A program made the position numbers and the translations under genes. A stretch of DNA of 64,000 bases from Schlegelella aquatica (GTDB lineage Bacteria > Pseudomonadota > Gammaproteobacteria > Burkholderiales > Burkholderiaceae_C), in assembly GCF_026013905.1 (NCBI RefSeq), contig NZ_CP110257.1, forward strand, positions 806,001 through 870,000. The letters run 5' to 3'. A model generated the notes under the pieces. That model was not told the DNA's origin and made no database searches. It saw only the letters and a list, made by a program, of their open reading frames with translations. Shown here in pieces: positions 29,048-38,426 of the stretch. How positions within the stretch are numbered: position 1 is the first letter of the stretch; each line of letters opens with the position of its first letter.

Positions 29048-29842
29048 TCAGCGGGGGCCGAGCCGCTTGCGCTCGAGCAGGTGCCAGTTGAGGCGCAGCA
29101 TGTAGTTCTGCCAGCCGTTCTCGCCCACGGTGCGCCCGGCGCTCAGGCCGACCCCGAGCCGGCCGGGCACCAGCCAGAGCTCGCTGCCCACGGTCTGGAC
29201 GGTGCGGGCCCCTTCGGCCGTGCGCATCTCGCCAGCGAGCTGCAGGCGCTCGCCCCAGCGCCACTGCAGCGCGGCGTTGACGAGCGCGCCCGTCTCGCCC
29301 GTGGTGGCATCCAGGCGCGGGCCGGCATTCACGCGCAACTGCAGGTCGGCCGGCAGGGCGATGGACGCCAGGCCGAGCAGACTGGTGACCCGGGGCTGCC
29401 AGCCGAGCTGGGTCATGTGCGTTGCGAACGAGGAGATCTTGAGGCCCCAGCGCACCGGCCCGAAGGTCCAGTCCGGTGCCGACCACTTGGCGGAAGCGCC
29501 GATGCCCCATGTGTCGGGCGGCGGGGCCGCGATGCCGCGGGGCAGGGCCGCGCGGCCGGCGCCGGCGTCCGGCCGGGGCGCGATCGCAGCGAGGTTGTGG
29601 CCCTCCAGACTGCCGGGTTGGGTCGCGCTGCAGGCTGGCGCCCTCACCGCGGCCCGGGCGCCTCGGCTGTGTTCATACCAGCCCTCGATCTGGCAGCCTC
29701 CGGGGGCGATCTGCACCGGGCTTTCCGTCACGAGGGGGGCGGGCGCCTGCGCGTGGGCCAGCCCGGCCGCGCCCACCGTCAGGGCGCCGGCGAGCAAATG
29801 CCGGGCGCAGTCGGTGCAGGAAGGGGGACGGGCGCGGGACAT
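29048..29842 (-). CDS. Exported protein of unknown function, possible outer-membrane barrel
   Basis: A 264-residue protein, not recognised. The ATG at 29842 gives a signal peptide: basic start, then AGALTVGAAGLAHA with AHA cleavage. The C-terminal half has alternating hydrophobic/polar stretches (FGPVRWGLKISSFA, LQLRVNAGPRLDATTG, LGVGLSAGRTV) ending in NYMLRLNWHLLERKRLGPR, as in small outer-membrane beta-barrels. Two Cys pairs occur near the N-terminus. It lies between cheR and the first receptor, past the receptor operon terminator, so a link to motility is positional only. Confidence 0.65.
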   Translation of the reverse strand: MSRARPPSCTDCARHLLAGALTVGAAGLAHAQAPAPLVTESPVQIAPGGCQIEGWYEHSRGARAAVRAPACSATQPGSLEGHNLAAIAPRPDAGAGRAALPRGIAAPPPDTWGIGASAKWSAPDWTFGPVRWGLKISSFATHMTQLGWQPRVTSLLGLASIALPADLQLRVNAGPRLDATTGETGALVNAALQWRWGERLQLAGEMRTAEGARTVQTVGSELWLVPGRLGVGLSAGRTVGENGWQNYMLRLNWHLLERKRLGPR

Positions 29843-29890
29843 GCCGGAATTGAACCGTCCGGCCGTCGGCGCCCGCAAGTGAAGAAAGCA

Positions 29891-29922
29891 CGCCCCGGCG
29901 TGCCGAGTCGGCACCCGGGGCG
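29891..29922 (-). terminator. Rho-independent terminator of the receptor/cheW operon
   Basis: Nested perfect arms CGCCCCGG/CCGGGGCG and GTGCCGA/TCGGCAC form a 32-nt hairpin 31 nt after the stop of the receptor gene at 29954. On the minus strand it is followed by TGCTTTCTTC. It is the most convincing intrinsic terminator in the window and separates the receptor operon from the exported-protein gene. Confidence 0.8.
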
Positions 29923-29953
29923 GCGGTTCGTGCGATAAGTCCGGGTCGGGGCG

Positions 29954-31537
29954 TCAGTGCGCCAGCGCGTAGCCCTGGTCCTCGATGCGGAACGAACGCA
30001 CCATCTGGGCCAGCCGCAGCGCCTGCTCCTTCAGGCTCTCGGCCGCGGCGGCCGACTCCTCGACCAGCGCGGCGTTCTGCTGCGTCATCTGGTCGAGCTG
30101 CACCACCGCGGCGTTGACCTGGCCGATGCCCTGGTTCTGCTCGGCCGCCGCGGCACTGATCTCGCCGATGATGTCGGTCACGCGCTGGACCGAGGCGACG
30201 ATCTCGCTCATCGTGGAGCCGGCGTCTTGCACCAGCTTGGCCCCGGACTCGACCTTCTCGACGGAAGCACCGATCAGGGTTTTGATCTCCTTGGCGGCCT
30301 GGGCGCTGCGCTGGGCGAGGTTGCGCACCTCGCCGGCGACCACCGCGAAGCCCCGGCCCTGCTCGCCGGCGCGCGCGGCTTCGACCGCGGCGTTCAAGGC
30401 CAGGATGTTGGTCTGGAAGGCGATGCCGTCGATGACGCCGATGATGTCGGCGATCTTCTTGGAGGCGGCGTTGATCTCGTCCATGGTGGCGACGACCTGG
30501 GAGACGACCTGGCCGCCGCGGGTGGCGACTTCGCTGGCCGAGCAGGCGAGCTGGTTGGCTTGGGCGGCGGCGTCGGCGGACTGCTTGACGGTGCCGGTGA
30601 GCTGCTCCATGGAGGAGGCGGTCTGCTGCAGGTTGCTGGCCGCCTGCTCGGTGCGCGAGGACAGGTCCTGGTTGCCCGAGGCGATCTCGGTCGACGCCGT
30701 GGTGATGCTCTCGGTGGAGGACTGCACCTGGGACACGATCCGACGCAGCGAGGATTGCATCTCCTGCAGGGCGCGCAGCAGCTCGGCCGCCTCGTCCTTG
30801 CCCTGGGCTTCGACGCGCTGGGTGAGGTCGCCGTCGGCGATGGCCTGGGCAAGCTGCTTCGCCTGCGAGATCGGCTTGCAGATGCTGTGCATGTTGAGCA
30901 GCGTGAGCGGCACCACCACGAGGACGGCGATCGCCAAGGCCACCCCGAAGAGGGCGATCGTGCCTTGCACGGCCTGGGCGTTGCGCTCCTCGGCGGCACG
31001 CCCCTTCGCAGTGAGGGCCTGGTCGAGGCGCTTCAAGCGTTGCTCGGCCTCGTCGTAGGCGGCTACCGCCTTCGTCATCACCCGGTTGGCGACCGTGGCC
31101 GAGTCGTAGCCGCTGGCCATCAGCTGCGCCGCGACGGGCTGGAAGTGCTTGGCGTACTGTTCGAGGTGGCTGCGCATTTCCTGCAGCACCGCGCGGTTGG
31201 AAGCGTCCGAGGCGGCCATCTGGTCGATGCGCTTGACCAGCCTGTCGTAGCTCGCTTGCCAGGCTTCCTTGCCCCTCATGACGGCGGCGGAATCCTCGTA
31301 GTTGATGATCATGTCCTTCTCGTGGCGCCGCAGCAGGCCCATGTCCTCGCGCATCGAGGCCAGCGCTTCGCTCGTCGTGAAGGAATGCTCGATGAAGTCG
31401 CCGCTGAGCGACTGGATGCGATACATGCCGAAGAGGCCCGCGCCGCCGACCAGCGCGAGCAGCACGAGCACGACGGCGATCGCACCGATCATCCGCACGC
31501 GGATCGTGAAGCTGCGCATCAGGTTCATGAACTGCAT
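29954..31537 (-). CDS. Methyl-accepting chemotaxis protein 1 (4HB-MCP type)
   Basis: A 527-residue receptor; ATG at 31537. TM1 near residues 10-32, a periplasmic four-helix-bundle-like region of about 155 residues, TM2 near 190-212, HAMP (SKPISQ-type, [10 protein letters not shown]), then a signalling domain with the hairpin tip [24 protein letters not shown]. It controls CheA through CheW. It ends in [11 protein letters not shown], without a CheR/CheB-docking peptide. The signalling domain is nearly identical in DNA to four neighbours. It follows cheW by 17 nt and is last in the operon before a strong terminator. Ligand unknown. Confidence 0.93.
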   Translation of the reverse strand: MQFMNLMRSFTIRVRMIGAIAVVLVLLALVGGAGLFGMYRIQSLSGDFIEHSFTTSEALASMREDMGLLRRHEKDMIINYEDSAAVMRGKEAWQASYDRLVKRIDQMAASDASNRAVLQEMRSHLEQYAKHFQPVAAQLMASGYDSATVANRVMTKAVAAYDEAEQRLKRLDQALTAKGRAAEERNAQAVQGTIALFGVALAIAVLVVVPLTLLNMHSICKPISQAKQLAQAIADGDLTQRVEAQGKDEAAELLRALQEMQSSLRRIVSQVQSSTESITTASTEIASGNQDLSSRTEQAASNLQQTASSMEQLTGTVKQSADAAAQANQLACSASEVATRGGQVVSQVVATMDEINAASKKIADIIGVIDGIAFQTNILALNAAVEAARAGEQGRGFAVVAGEVRNLAQRSAQAAKEIKTLIGASVEKVESGAKLVQDAGSTMSEIVASVQRVTDIIGEISAAAAEQNQGIGQVNAAVVQLDQMTQQNAALVEESAAAAESLKEQALRLAQMVRSFRIEDQGYALAH

Positions 31538-31554
31538 GTTTGCTCCCTTCTCGA

Positions 31555-32031
31555 TCACTCGGCCAGGCCCATGCCGGGGTCCGACATGAGCTTTTCGATG
31601 TCCAGCAGGATCAGCATGCGTTCGCCGATCTGCCCGAGCCCCAGGATGCAGTCGGAGTCCACCGCGCTGCTGATCTCCGGCGCCGGCCGGACCTGCTCGC
31701 TCGGGATCTCGAGCACGTCGCTCACCGCGTCCACGACGATGCCCATGACGCGGCCGCGCACGTGGAGCACGATGACGACCGTGAACGCGTTGTACTCGCA
31801 CTGGGAGGTGCACAGACGCAGGCGCAGGTCCACGATCGGCACGATCACGCCGCGCAGGTTGACCACGCCCTTGACGTGCGCCGGCGCATTGGCGATGCGC
31901 GTGGGCGGCTCGTAGGACCTGATTTCCTGCACCTTCAGGATGTCGATGCCGTACTCCTCGCCTCCGATGCGGAAGGTGAGGTACTCACGCGGCTTCGCGG
32001 CTTGTTCGGGGATGTGTTCTTGAGCGCCCAT
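31555..32031 (-). CDS. cheW: Chemotaxis adaptor CheW (copy 1)
   Basis: A 158-residue CheW domain protein: [20 protein letters not shown], the conserved [15 protein letters not shown] and a C-terminal LLDIEKLMS. It couples receptors to CheA. The ATG at 32031 is chosen; an ATG at 32082 would add 17 residues, and neither has a clear ribosome-binding site. It lies between receptors 2 and 1. About 65% of residues match the second CheW at 37832-38356, judged by eye. Confidence 0.93.
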   Translation of the reverse strand: MGAQEHIPEQAAKPREYLTFRIGGEEYGIDILKVQEIRSYEPPTRIANAPAHVKGVVNLRGVIVPIVDLRLRLCTSQCEYNAFTVVIVLHVRGRVMGIVVDAVSDVLEIPSEQVRPAPEISSAVDSDCILGLGQIGERMLILLDIEKLMSDPGMGLAE

Positions 32032-32136
32032 GTTGCGTGATGAGTCGAATGGCGAATGGGTTGTCGGTGTCTGCTCTTGCATATCGGCAGTGACCCGGAG
32101 GACTTGAGCGCCCACGAGTCGCCCGACCGCGGCGGC

Positions 32137-32427
32137 GCCCCACCCCCCGAGGGGGTGTCGGCCCGGCTTCGGGCGGCCGGGCGCCGGGCGGTATGTTTGT
32201 GCCCCCGGGGCGTGCGCCCCACCCCCCGAGGGGGTGTCGGCCCGGCTTCGGGCGGCCGGGCGCCGGGCGGTATGTCTGTGCCCCCGGGGCTTGCGCCCCA
32301 CCCCCCGAGGGGGTGTCGGCCCGGCTTCGGGCGGCCGGGCGCCGGGCGGTATGTCTGTGCCCCCGGGGCTTGCGCCCCACCCCCCGAGGGGGTGTCGGCC
32401 CGGCTTCGGGCGGCCGGGCGCCGGGCC
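32137..32427 (-). repeat. 79-bp hairpin repeat, about 3.7 tandem copies
   Basis: A GC-rich unit repeats with exact 79-bp period: the ACCCCCCGAG segment starts at 32142, 32221, 32300 and 32379. Each unit holds short inverted repeats (CACCCC/GGGGTG; GCCCG/CGGGC; GCCCCCGGGGC). Read on the minus strand, the array begins directly after the TGA stop of receptor 2 and ends before cheW. The same unit occurs twice at 47052-47209. With the flanking bases it fills the 345-nt gap at 32083-32427; no gene is seen there. It probably forms stacked RNA hairpins that limit read-through or shape cheW expression. Confidence 0.95.
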
Positions 32428-33999
32428 TCAGGCTGCGGCGTAGGCGTCCAGCCGGAACTGCGCGACGAGCTGGGCCAGCCGCGCGGACTGCTCCTTGAGG
32501 CTCGTCGCCGCAGCGGCCGACTGCTCGACGAGGGCGGCGTTCTGCTGGGTCATCTCGTCGAGCTGCGCGACGGCCTGGTTGACCTGGCCGATCCCCGAGC
32601 TCTGCTCGCGCGCGGCGGCTGCGATGTCGGCGATCATGTCCGTCACCCGCTGCACCGCGGCCACGATCTCTTCCATCGTGGCACCGGCGTCGGACACCAG
32701 GCGCGAGCCGCCTTCGACCTTCTCGACCGAAGTGCCGATCAGCCCCTTGATCTCCTTGGCGGCCTCGGCCGAGCGCTGCGCGAGGGTGCGCACCTCGGCG
32801 GCGACCACCGCGAAGCCGCGCCCGTGTTCGCCGGCGCGCGCCGATTCCACGGCGGCGTTCAGGGCCAGGATGTTGGTCTGGAAGGCGATGCCGTCGATGA
32901 CGCCGATGATGTCGGCGATCTTCTTGGAGGCGGCGTTGATCTCGTCCATGGTGGCGACGACCTGGGAGACGACCTCGCCGCCGCGCCGAGCGGCCTGTGT
33001 GGCGGTGGTGGCGAGGCTGCTGGCTTGCTGCGCGCTCTCGGCGCTGTGGTTGACGGTGCCGGTGAGCTGCTCCATCGAGGAGGCCGTCTGCTGCAAGTTG
33101 CTGGCGGCCTGTTCGGTGCGCGCCGAGAGGTCGTGGTTGCCGCTGGCGATCTCGGCGCTCGCCGTCGTGATGCTGTCCGTGGCTTCGCGCACCTGCGCGA
33201 CCATGCCGCGCAGGGCCTCCTGCATGTCGGCCAGCGCCTGCTGGAGCTGCCCCGCTTCGCCGCCGGTGTTCACCGCGACGGTGCGCGAGAGGTCCCCAGC
33301 GGCAATGGTGCGTGCGTGCTCGACCACCTCGCGGATGGGGCGCGTGATGGAGCGGCTCAGCCACCAGCCGAAACCCCCGGCGAACGCGATGCTGGCCGCG
33401 ATCAGCGCCACCGTGATCAGCGCGGCCCAGCGGGTGTCGCCTTGCGCCTGGGCCGCGCTGTCCTGGGCGCGCTGCTGCGCCAGCGCCTCGACGGCCGCGA
33501 CGCTGGCGATGTAGGCTTGGCGTGCCTGCTCGAAATCGCCGGCGAGCAGGGCCTCCAGGGCCACATAGTCGCCCTGGTCGCGCATCTCGGTGATCTTCGG
33601 GCCGTACGCGACGATCACCTGCCGCGCCTCGCGCACCTTGGCGAGCCCCGCCTGAATGTCCGGGTCGCGGGCCACGGCCTCGATCCGCTTTTGCAGTTCG
33701 TCGATGCGCGCCGACGCGGCCTGGTAGTCACGCATCAGCTGGTCCGGGTAGTCGCCGGTGCCCAGCCGGGCATGCGTGGCCACTCGAAAGACGTTGAGCT
33801 CGATCAACCCCTTGAGCTCGCTGGTGAGCTGCATCAGCCGCCATTCCTGCTCGGAGAGGCGGCTCATCACCGAGGTGGTGTCGAACAGCTTCTTGACGCT
33901 GTAGCCGCTGACGGCCGCCATCAGCAGCATGAGCAGGCCGAGCGCAGCCGCGAGCCGGGCCGAGATGCGCGTGTGCGTAAGGCGGTGGAGAATGTTCAT
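32428..33999 (-). CDS. Methyl-accepting chemotaxis protein 2 (divergent member)
   Basis: A 523-residue receptor. TM1 near residues 13-35, a helical periplasmic region with several QxR-rich helices, TM2 near 195-217, HAMP ([23 protein letters not shown]), and the signalling domain. It differs from the other five ([33 protein letters not shown]) except for a 113-nt stretch at 32863-32975 that is identical to them. It ends in RLDAYAAA with no docking peptide. First gene of a unit with cheW and receptor 1; a sigma28-like promoter lies 47 nt upstream. The 79-bp repeats follow its stop. Ligand unknown. Confidence 0.93.
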   Translation of the reverse strand: MNILHRLTHTRISARLAAALGLLMLLMAAVSGYSVKKLFDTTSVMSRLSEQEWRLMQLTSELKGLIELNVFRVATHARLGTGDYPDQLMRDYQAASARIDELQKRIEAVARDPDIQAGLAKVREARQVIVAYGPKITEMRDQGDYVALEALLAGDFEQARQAYIASVAAVEALAQQRAQDSAAQAQGDTRWAALITVALIAASIAFAGGFGWWLSRSITRPIREVVEHARTIAAGDLSRTVAVNTGGEAGQLQQALADMQEALRGMVAQVREATDSITTASAEIASGNHDLSARTEQAASNLQQTASSMEQLTGTVNHSAESAQQASSLATTATQAARRGGEVVSQVVATMDEINAASKKIADIIGVIDGIAFQTNILALNAAVESARAGEHGRGFAVVAAEVRTLAQRSAEAAKEIKGLIGTSVEKVEGGSRLVSDAGATMEEIVAAVQRVTDMIADIAAAAREQSSGIGQVNQAVAQLDEMTQQNAALVEQSAAAATSLKEQSARLAQLVAQFRLDAYAAA

Positions 34000-34045
34000 C
34001 GTGTCTCCTCTTCGTGCCGCAGGATGCGGCGTTCTCCATGCGAAG

Positions 34046-34072
34046 CTATCGGCGCGGCCGGCGGCAACTTGA
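34046..34072 (-). promoter_or_regulatory. Sigma28-type promoter of receptor 2-cheW-receptor 1
   Basis: Minus strand: -35 TCAAGTT (34072-34066), 12-nt spacer, -10 GCCGATAG (34053-34046), one mismatch from GCCGATAA. The receptor gene starts 47 nt downstream. Confidence 0.75.
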
Positions 34073-34157
34073 GTTCGTCCGGTGCGTGGCTCGGCCGGGT
34101 TTGCCCGGCCCGCGCGCCGGGGCCGACGCTGCGCTCACCGCCCGGGCGCGCGGGCGG

Positions 34158-35903
34158 TCAGAAGGTCGTCCAGTCGTCGGACGGGGTGGCCGCCGCCGTG
34201 GCAGGTGCCAGGCGGGCGATGGGCCGCCTCGGCGCGGGCTTGTCGCCAGGCTTGCGCCCCGAGCCGGCGGAGGACGGCGCGCTCGCCTGAGGCTGCGCGG
34301 CGCGTGCGAGGAGGTGCTGGGCCTGCTCGCGCGCATCGTGCGCGAGCTTGAAGGCCGCGACCACCTCGGCCAGGCGATGGGCCTGCTCCTTGAGGCTTTC
34401 GGCCGCGGCGGCCGACTCCTCGACCAGCGCGGCGTTTTGCTGCGTCATCTGGTCGAGCTGGTTGACGGCGGTGTTGATCTGGCCGATGCCCTGGTTCTGC
34501 TCGGCCGCCGCGGCACTGATCTCGCCGATGATGTCGGTCACGCGCTGGACGGAGGCGACGATCTCGCTCATCGTGGAGCCGGCGTCTTGCACCAGCTTGG
34601 CCCCGGACTCGACCTTCTCGACCGAAGCACCGATCAGGGTTTTGATCTCCTTGGCGGCCTGGGCGCTGCGCTGGGCGAGGTTGCGCACCTCGCCGGCGAC
34701 CACCGCGAAGCCCCGGCCCTGCTCGCCGGCGCGCGCGGCTTCGACGGCGGCGTTCAAGGCCAGGATGTTGGTCTGGAAGGCGATGCCGTCGATGACGCCG
34801 ATGATGTCGGCGATCTTCTTGGAGGCGGCGTTGATCTCGTCCATGGTGGCGACGACCTGGGAGACGACCTGGCCGCCGCGGGTGGCGACTTCGCTGGCCG
34901 AGCAGGCGAGCTGGTTGGCTTGGGCGGCGGCGTCGGCGGACTGCTTGACGGTGCCGGTGAGCTGCTCCATGGAGGAGGCGGTCTGCTGCAGGTTGCTGGC
35001 CGCCTGCTCGGTGCGCGAGGACAGGTCCTGGCTGCCCGCGGCGATCTCGCCGGAGGCGGTGGTGATGCTGTCGGTGGACGAGCGGACCTGCGCCACCACC
35101 GTGGAGAGCGACGCGACCATGAACTTCAGCCGCTCGAGCAGGCTGCCCGGCGCGGGCTGGCCCAGGTCGATGGCGAGATTGCCACGCGCGACTTCTTCCA
35201 TCGCCGCCATCGCCACAGCCGGGTCGCCGCCCAACTGCGCGCGCACGCTGCGGCCGACGAGATGCCCGATCGTGACGATCACGCCCATCAGCAGCAGGCC
35301 GAGCACCACCGACTCGACGATGGCCGCGCGGGTGACCGCCGCGAGGTCGTCCATGTAGAGGCCGGAGCCGACCATCCAGCCCCAGGGCTTGAACTCCATC
35401 ACGTATTGCAGCTTGGGCACCGGCACGTTCTGGCCGGGCCGCGGGAAGTTCGTGTCCACGAAGGCGCGGCCGTCCTTGCTGGCGCGCAGCGCGACGGCGA
35501 TGTCTTTGATGGTGTAGCGGCCTTCGCCGTCCTTGAGCTGGTCGGCCATGTTCTTGCCGCGCCACTCGGGCCGGATCGGGTGCATCACGCTCACCCCGTC
35601 CAGCGTCCAGATGTAGAAGTATTCGGAGCGTCCTTCGGGCCCGCCGTAGCGCGACTGCTCGATGGCCGCTGCGGCGGCCTTCTGCGCGTCCTCGGGCGAC
35701 ATTTCGCCCTTCTGGGCCTTGGCGTGGAAGCCGGCGACGATCGAATACATCGATTCGACGGCCGATTTCAGCATCTCGCGGCGGTCTTCCTCCACCCTGA
35801 CGCGGGTCTGGTGGGCGTAAAGGAGCGTGAGCAGCGCGAGGCCGCCGACGGCGGTGCCGATGAGCACCAGGATCTTCTGTTTGAACGTGAGTGCCTTGAG
35901 CAC
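34158..35903 (-). CDS. Methyl-accepting chemotaxis protein 3 (Cache domain, DWTTF tail)
   Basis: A 581-residue receptor with TM1 near residues 10-30, then a periplasmic single Cache (sCache_2-like) domain recognised by [28 protein letters not shown] and [21 protein letters not shown]2 near 190-212; a HAMP-like segment and the signalling domain. Such Cache domains often bind small organic acids. After the signalling domain a Pro/Ala linker of about 45 residues ends in DWTTF, resembling the NWETF peptide that tethers CheR and CheB. It appears to be a single-gene unit, with a weak sigma28-like promoter upstream. Confidence 0.94.
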   Translation of the reverse strand: MLKALTFKQKILVLIGTAVGGLALLTLLYAHQTRVRVEEDRREMLKSAVESMYSIVAGFHAKAQKGEMSPEDAQKAAAAAIEQSRYGGPEGRSEYFYIWTLDGVSVMHPIRPEWRGKNMADQLKDGEGRYTIKDIAVALRASKDGRAFVDTNFPRPGQNVPVPKLQYVMEFKPWGWMVGSGLYMDDLAAVTRAAIVESVVLGLLLMGVIVTIGHLVGRSVRAQLGGDPAVAMAAMEEVARGNLAIDLGQPAPGSLLERLKFMVASLSTVVAQVRSSTDSITTASGEIAAGSQDLSSRTEQAASNLQQTASSMEQLTGTVKQSADAAAQANQLACSASEVATRGGQVVSQVVATMDEINAASKKIADIIGVIDGIAFQTNILALNAAVEAARAGEQGRGFAVVAGEVRNLAQRSAQAAKEIKTLIGASVEKVESGAKLVQDAGSTMSEIVASVQRVTDIIGEISAAAAEQNQGIGQINTAVNQLDQMTQQNAALVEESAAAAESLKEQAHRLAEVVAAFKLAHDAREQAQHLLARAAQPQASAPSSAGSGRKPGDKPAPRRPIARLAPATAAATPSDDWTTF

Positions 35904-35969
35904 GGGGAACTACTCCTAGCTCGGATTTCTTCGAATGAAATGCCTGCGTGACGAGGTCACGGCAGGGGG

Positions 35970-35997
35970 TCTTCGGCTGCGGCAGGCAGGAACTTGA
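35970..35997 (-). promoter_or_regulatory. Possible sigma28-type promoter of receptor 3
   Basis: Minus strand: -35 TCAAGTT (35997-35991), 13-nt spacer, -10-like GCCGAAGA (35977-35970). The -35 matches the others but the -10 has two mismatches and the spacing is one longer. The remainder of the 266-nt gap 35904-36169 holds no gene. Confidence 0.45.
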
Positions 35998-36131
35998 ATC
36001 GGATCGCGTGGAGCACGTCACGCCCCTGCGGCCGGGATGCGGCGACGGGTGCGGCGGGGGGCAGGTCGTGACCCTCTCCCGGGGGCGGGACAGGTCCGGG
36101 CAGGCCCGAAGGGGGGAGGCCAGAGGGCGTG

Positions 36132-36169
36132 GGCCGTGCCAGGCTTTGCAGGCGCGGCCCTGGGCCGCT
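36132..36169. repeat. 38-bp flank shared with receptor 6 (copy A)
   Basis: The 38 nt directly after the stop codon of receptor 4 are identical to 40345-40382 after receptor 6. Includes GCGGCCCTGGGCCGC, a short palindrome. It shows that the duplicated or converted block extends past the coding sequence. Confidence 0.9.
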
Positions 36170-37765
36170 TCACGCGGCGAGGACGCGCTGAGGCTGCGCG
36201 GCGCGTGCGAGGAGGTGCTGGGCCTGCTCGCGCGCATCGTGCGCGAGCTTGAAGGCCGCGACCACCTCGGCCAGGCGATGGGCCTGCTCCTTGAGGCTTT
36301 CGGCCGCGGCGGCCGACTCCTCGACCAGCGCGGCGTTTTGCTGCGTCATCTGGTCGAGCTGGTTGACGGCGGTGTTGATCTGGCCGATGCCCTGGTTCTG
36401 CTCGGCCGCCGCGGCACTGATCTCGCCGATGATGTCAGTCACGCGCTGGACCGAGGCGACGATCTCGCTCATCGTGGAGCCGGCGTCTTGCACCAGCTCG
36501 GCCCCGGACTCGACCTTCTCGACCGAAGCACCGATCAGGGTTTTGATCTCCTTGGCGGCCTGGGCGCTGCGCTGGGCGAGGTTGCGCACCTCGCCGGCGA
36601 CCACCGCGAAGCCCCGGCCCTGCTCGCCGGCGCGCGCGGCCTCGACCGCGGCGTTCAAGGCCAGGATGTTGGTCTGGAAGGCGATGCCGTCGATGACGCC
36701 GATGATGTCGGCGATCTTCTTGGAGGCGGCGTTGATCTCGTCCATGGTGGCGACGACCTGGGAGACGACCTGGCCGCCGCGGGTGGCGACTTCGCTGGCC
36801 GAGCAGGCGAGCTGGTTGGCTTGGGCGGCGGCGTCGGCGGACTGCTTGACGGTGCCGGTGAGCTGCTCCATGGAGGAGGCGGTCTGCTGCAGGTTGCTGG
36901 CCGCCTGCTCGGTGCGCGAGGACAGGTCCTGGTTGCCCGAGGCGATCTCGGTCGACGCCGTGGTGATGCTGTCGGTCGAGGTCTTGACCTCGGAGACGAT
37001 CTGCTGGAGGGACGCCTGCAAAGCGGCGAGCGCACGCAGCATCTCGCCCACTTCGTCGCGGCCACCGGGCGGAACCGGACGGCTCAGGTCGCCGCCCGCC
37101 ATGTGGCGCGCCGCCTCGACCGCCTGCTGCAAGCCACCGCGCAGCGAGCGGACCAGGAACGCGGTGCCGCCGATGAGCAGCACGAACACCAAGGCCGCCC
37201 AGCCGCCTGCCAGCGCAATCGTGGTTTCGCGCTGTGCCTTGAACTCCGCCTTGAACGCCTGCGCGCTGCGCGCCAGGCTCTCGGCCACCGCTTGCTGTGC
37301 TTGCCGGGCGGCCGCCAAGCGCGAGGGCACTTCCTGTGCCAGGAGCCGGGCAGCGCCTTCGGCATCGCCCGCCTGGGCGAGTTGCCGGGCCCGGCTGACC
37401 ACGTCGTCGATGCGCGAGCGCCGCTCCAAGGCGGTGGCCAGGGCCTGCTTCTCGTCGGCCGCCAGGTCCGCCCCCTGCAGCTGCTGCAAGGCGGCGGCGA
37501 TCGGGGCGGACTGCGCCTGCCAGCCGGCGAGCACGGCGTTCAACGTGCCCGGCTCGGGCGGCACGCTGGGGGGCAAGCTCGCGTCTTGCGCGTCGGTGTG
37601 GGCGCGCCACTGCAGCCACGCGCCCACCTTGGCCTCATGCGCCTGCTGGTGCGTCTCGAAGTAGCGGGTGCTGGCGGCGGATCGCACGCCGGACAAGCCG
37701 ACGGCACCGATCCAGGACAGCGTCAGCAATGCCGTGGCCAACCACAGCTTTCGGCCGATCTTCAT
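36170..37765 (-). CDS. Methyl-accepting chemotaxis protein 4 (short tail)
   Basis: A 531-residue receptor: TM1 near residues 9-30 ([18 protein letters not shown]), a helical periplasmic region rich in Ala, Gln and Arg, TM2 near 178-200, HAMP ([14 protein letters not shown]) and the shared signalling domain. The tail reads [12 protein letters not shown] and stops where receptors 3 and 5 continue into a linker and DWTTF. Its last codons and 38 nt of 3' flank match receptor 6. It follows cheW copy 2 by 66 nt. Ligand unknown. Confidence 0.93.
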   Translation of the reverse strand: MKIGRKLWLATALLTLSWIGAVGLSGVRSAASTRYFETHQQAHEAKVGAWLQWRAHTDAQDASLPPSVPPEPGTLNAVLAGWQAQSAPIAAALQQLQGADLAADEKQALATALERRSRIDDVVSRARQLAQAGDAEGAARLLAQEVPSRLAAARQAQQAVAESLARSAQAFKAEFKAQRETTIALAGGWAALVFVLLIGGTAFLVRSLRGGLQQAVEAARHMAGGDLSRPVPPGGRDEVGEMLRALAALQASLQQIVSEVKTSTDSITTASTEIASGNQDLSSRTEQAASNLQQTASSMEQLTGTVKQSADAAAQANQLACSASEVATRGGQVVSQVVATMDEINAASKKIADIIGVIDGIAFQTNILALNAAVEAARAGEQGRGFAVVAGEVRNLAQRSAQAAKEIKTLIGASVEKVESGAELVQDAGSTMSEIVASVQRVTDIIGEISAAAAEQNQGIGQINTAVNQLDQMTQQNAALVEESAAAAESLKEQAHRLAEVVAAFKLAHDAREQAQHLLARAAQPQRVLAA

Positions 37766-37831
37766 CAGAACTCCGGGGGAAGGGCCCCGGCCGGCGGCCG
37801 GGGAGGTAGGGCAAGGAGCGCGAAGGACAGA

Positions 37832-38356
37832 TCAGGCGAGCAGCTCGGAGCCCGCGAGGCCCAGGCTGGGCGAGAGGATGAGGCTTTCGATGTCGAGCAG
37901 GATCAGCATGCGTTCGCCGACCTGGCCGAGACCGGTGATGAACTTGGCGTCGACCGCCGAGCTCATCTCCGGCGCCGGCTTCACCGCCTCGGCGGGCAGC
38001 TCGATGACGTCGCTCACCGCATCGACCACCGTGCCCACCACGCGTCCCTTGACGTTCAGGATGATCGAGACCGTGAAGCCGTTGTACTCCACCTGTTCGC
38101 AGCCGAAGCGCATGCGCAGGTCGACGATGGGGACGATCACGCCGCGCAGGTTCACCACGCCCTTGATGAACGGCGGCGCGTTGGCGATGCGCGTCGGTTC
38201 CTCGTAGCCGCGGATCTCCTGCACGCGCAGGATGTCGATGCCGTACTCCTCCCGCCCCAGACGGAAGGTGAGGTATTCCTTGGCGGGCGCGCTCGCCGTC
38301 TGCGCCTGGGCAGCGCGAGGGGCGGCGGCCAGCGTGTCGTGTTCCATCATGCCCAT
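37832..38356 (-). CDS. cheW: Chemotaxis adaptor CheW (copy 2)
   Basis: A 174-residue CheW. The ATG at 38356 has GGAGAA with good spacing; an Ala/Gln-rich N-terminal extension of about 25 residues precedes [20 protein letters not shown]. Conserved core: [19 protein letters not shown]. It lies between receptors 5 and 4, mirroring copy 1 between receptors 2 and 1, which suggests that receptor-cheW-receptor units arose by duplication. Confidence 0.94.
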   Translation of the reverse strand: MGMMEHDTLAAAPRAAQAQTASAPAKEYLTFRLGREEYGIDILRVQEIRGYEEPTRIANAPPFIKGVVNLRGVIVPIVDLRMRFGCEQVEYNGFTVSIILNVKGRVVGTVVDAVSDVIELPAEAVKPAPEMSSAVDAKFITGLGQVGERMLILLDIESLILSPSLGLAGSELLA

Positions 38357-38426
38357 GAGGTTCTCCGGTGTGGGGTGGGGCCCTGCCGGTGCGGTGCACT
38401 GCGGCAGGGCCATCGGTGGCCGAGTC

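Noticed and set aside
32137..32427. CRISPR-like array
   Set aside because: Units are contiguous 79-bp repeats without unique spacers and no cas genes are nearby.
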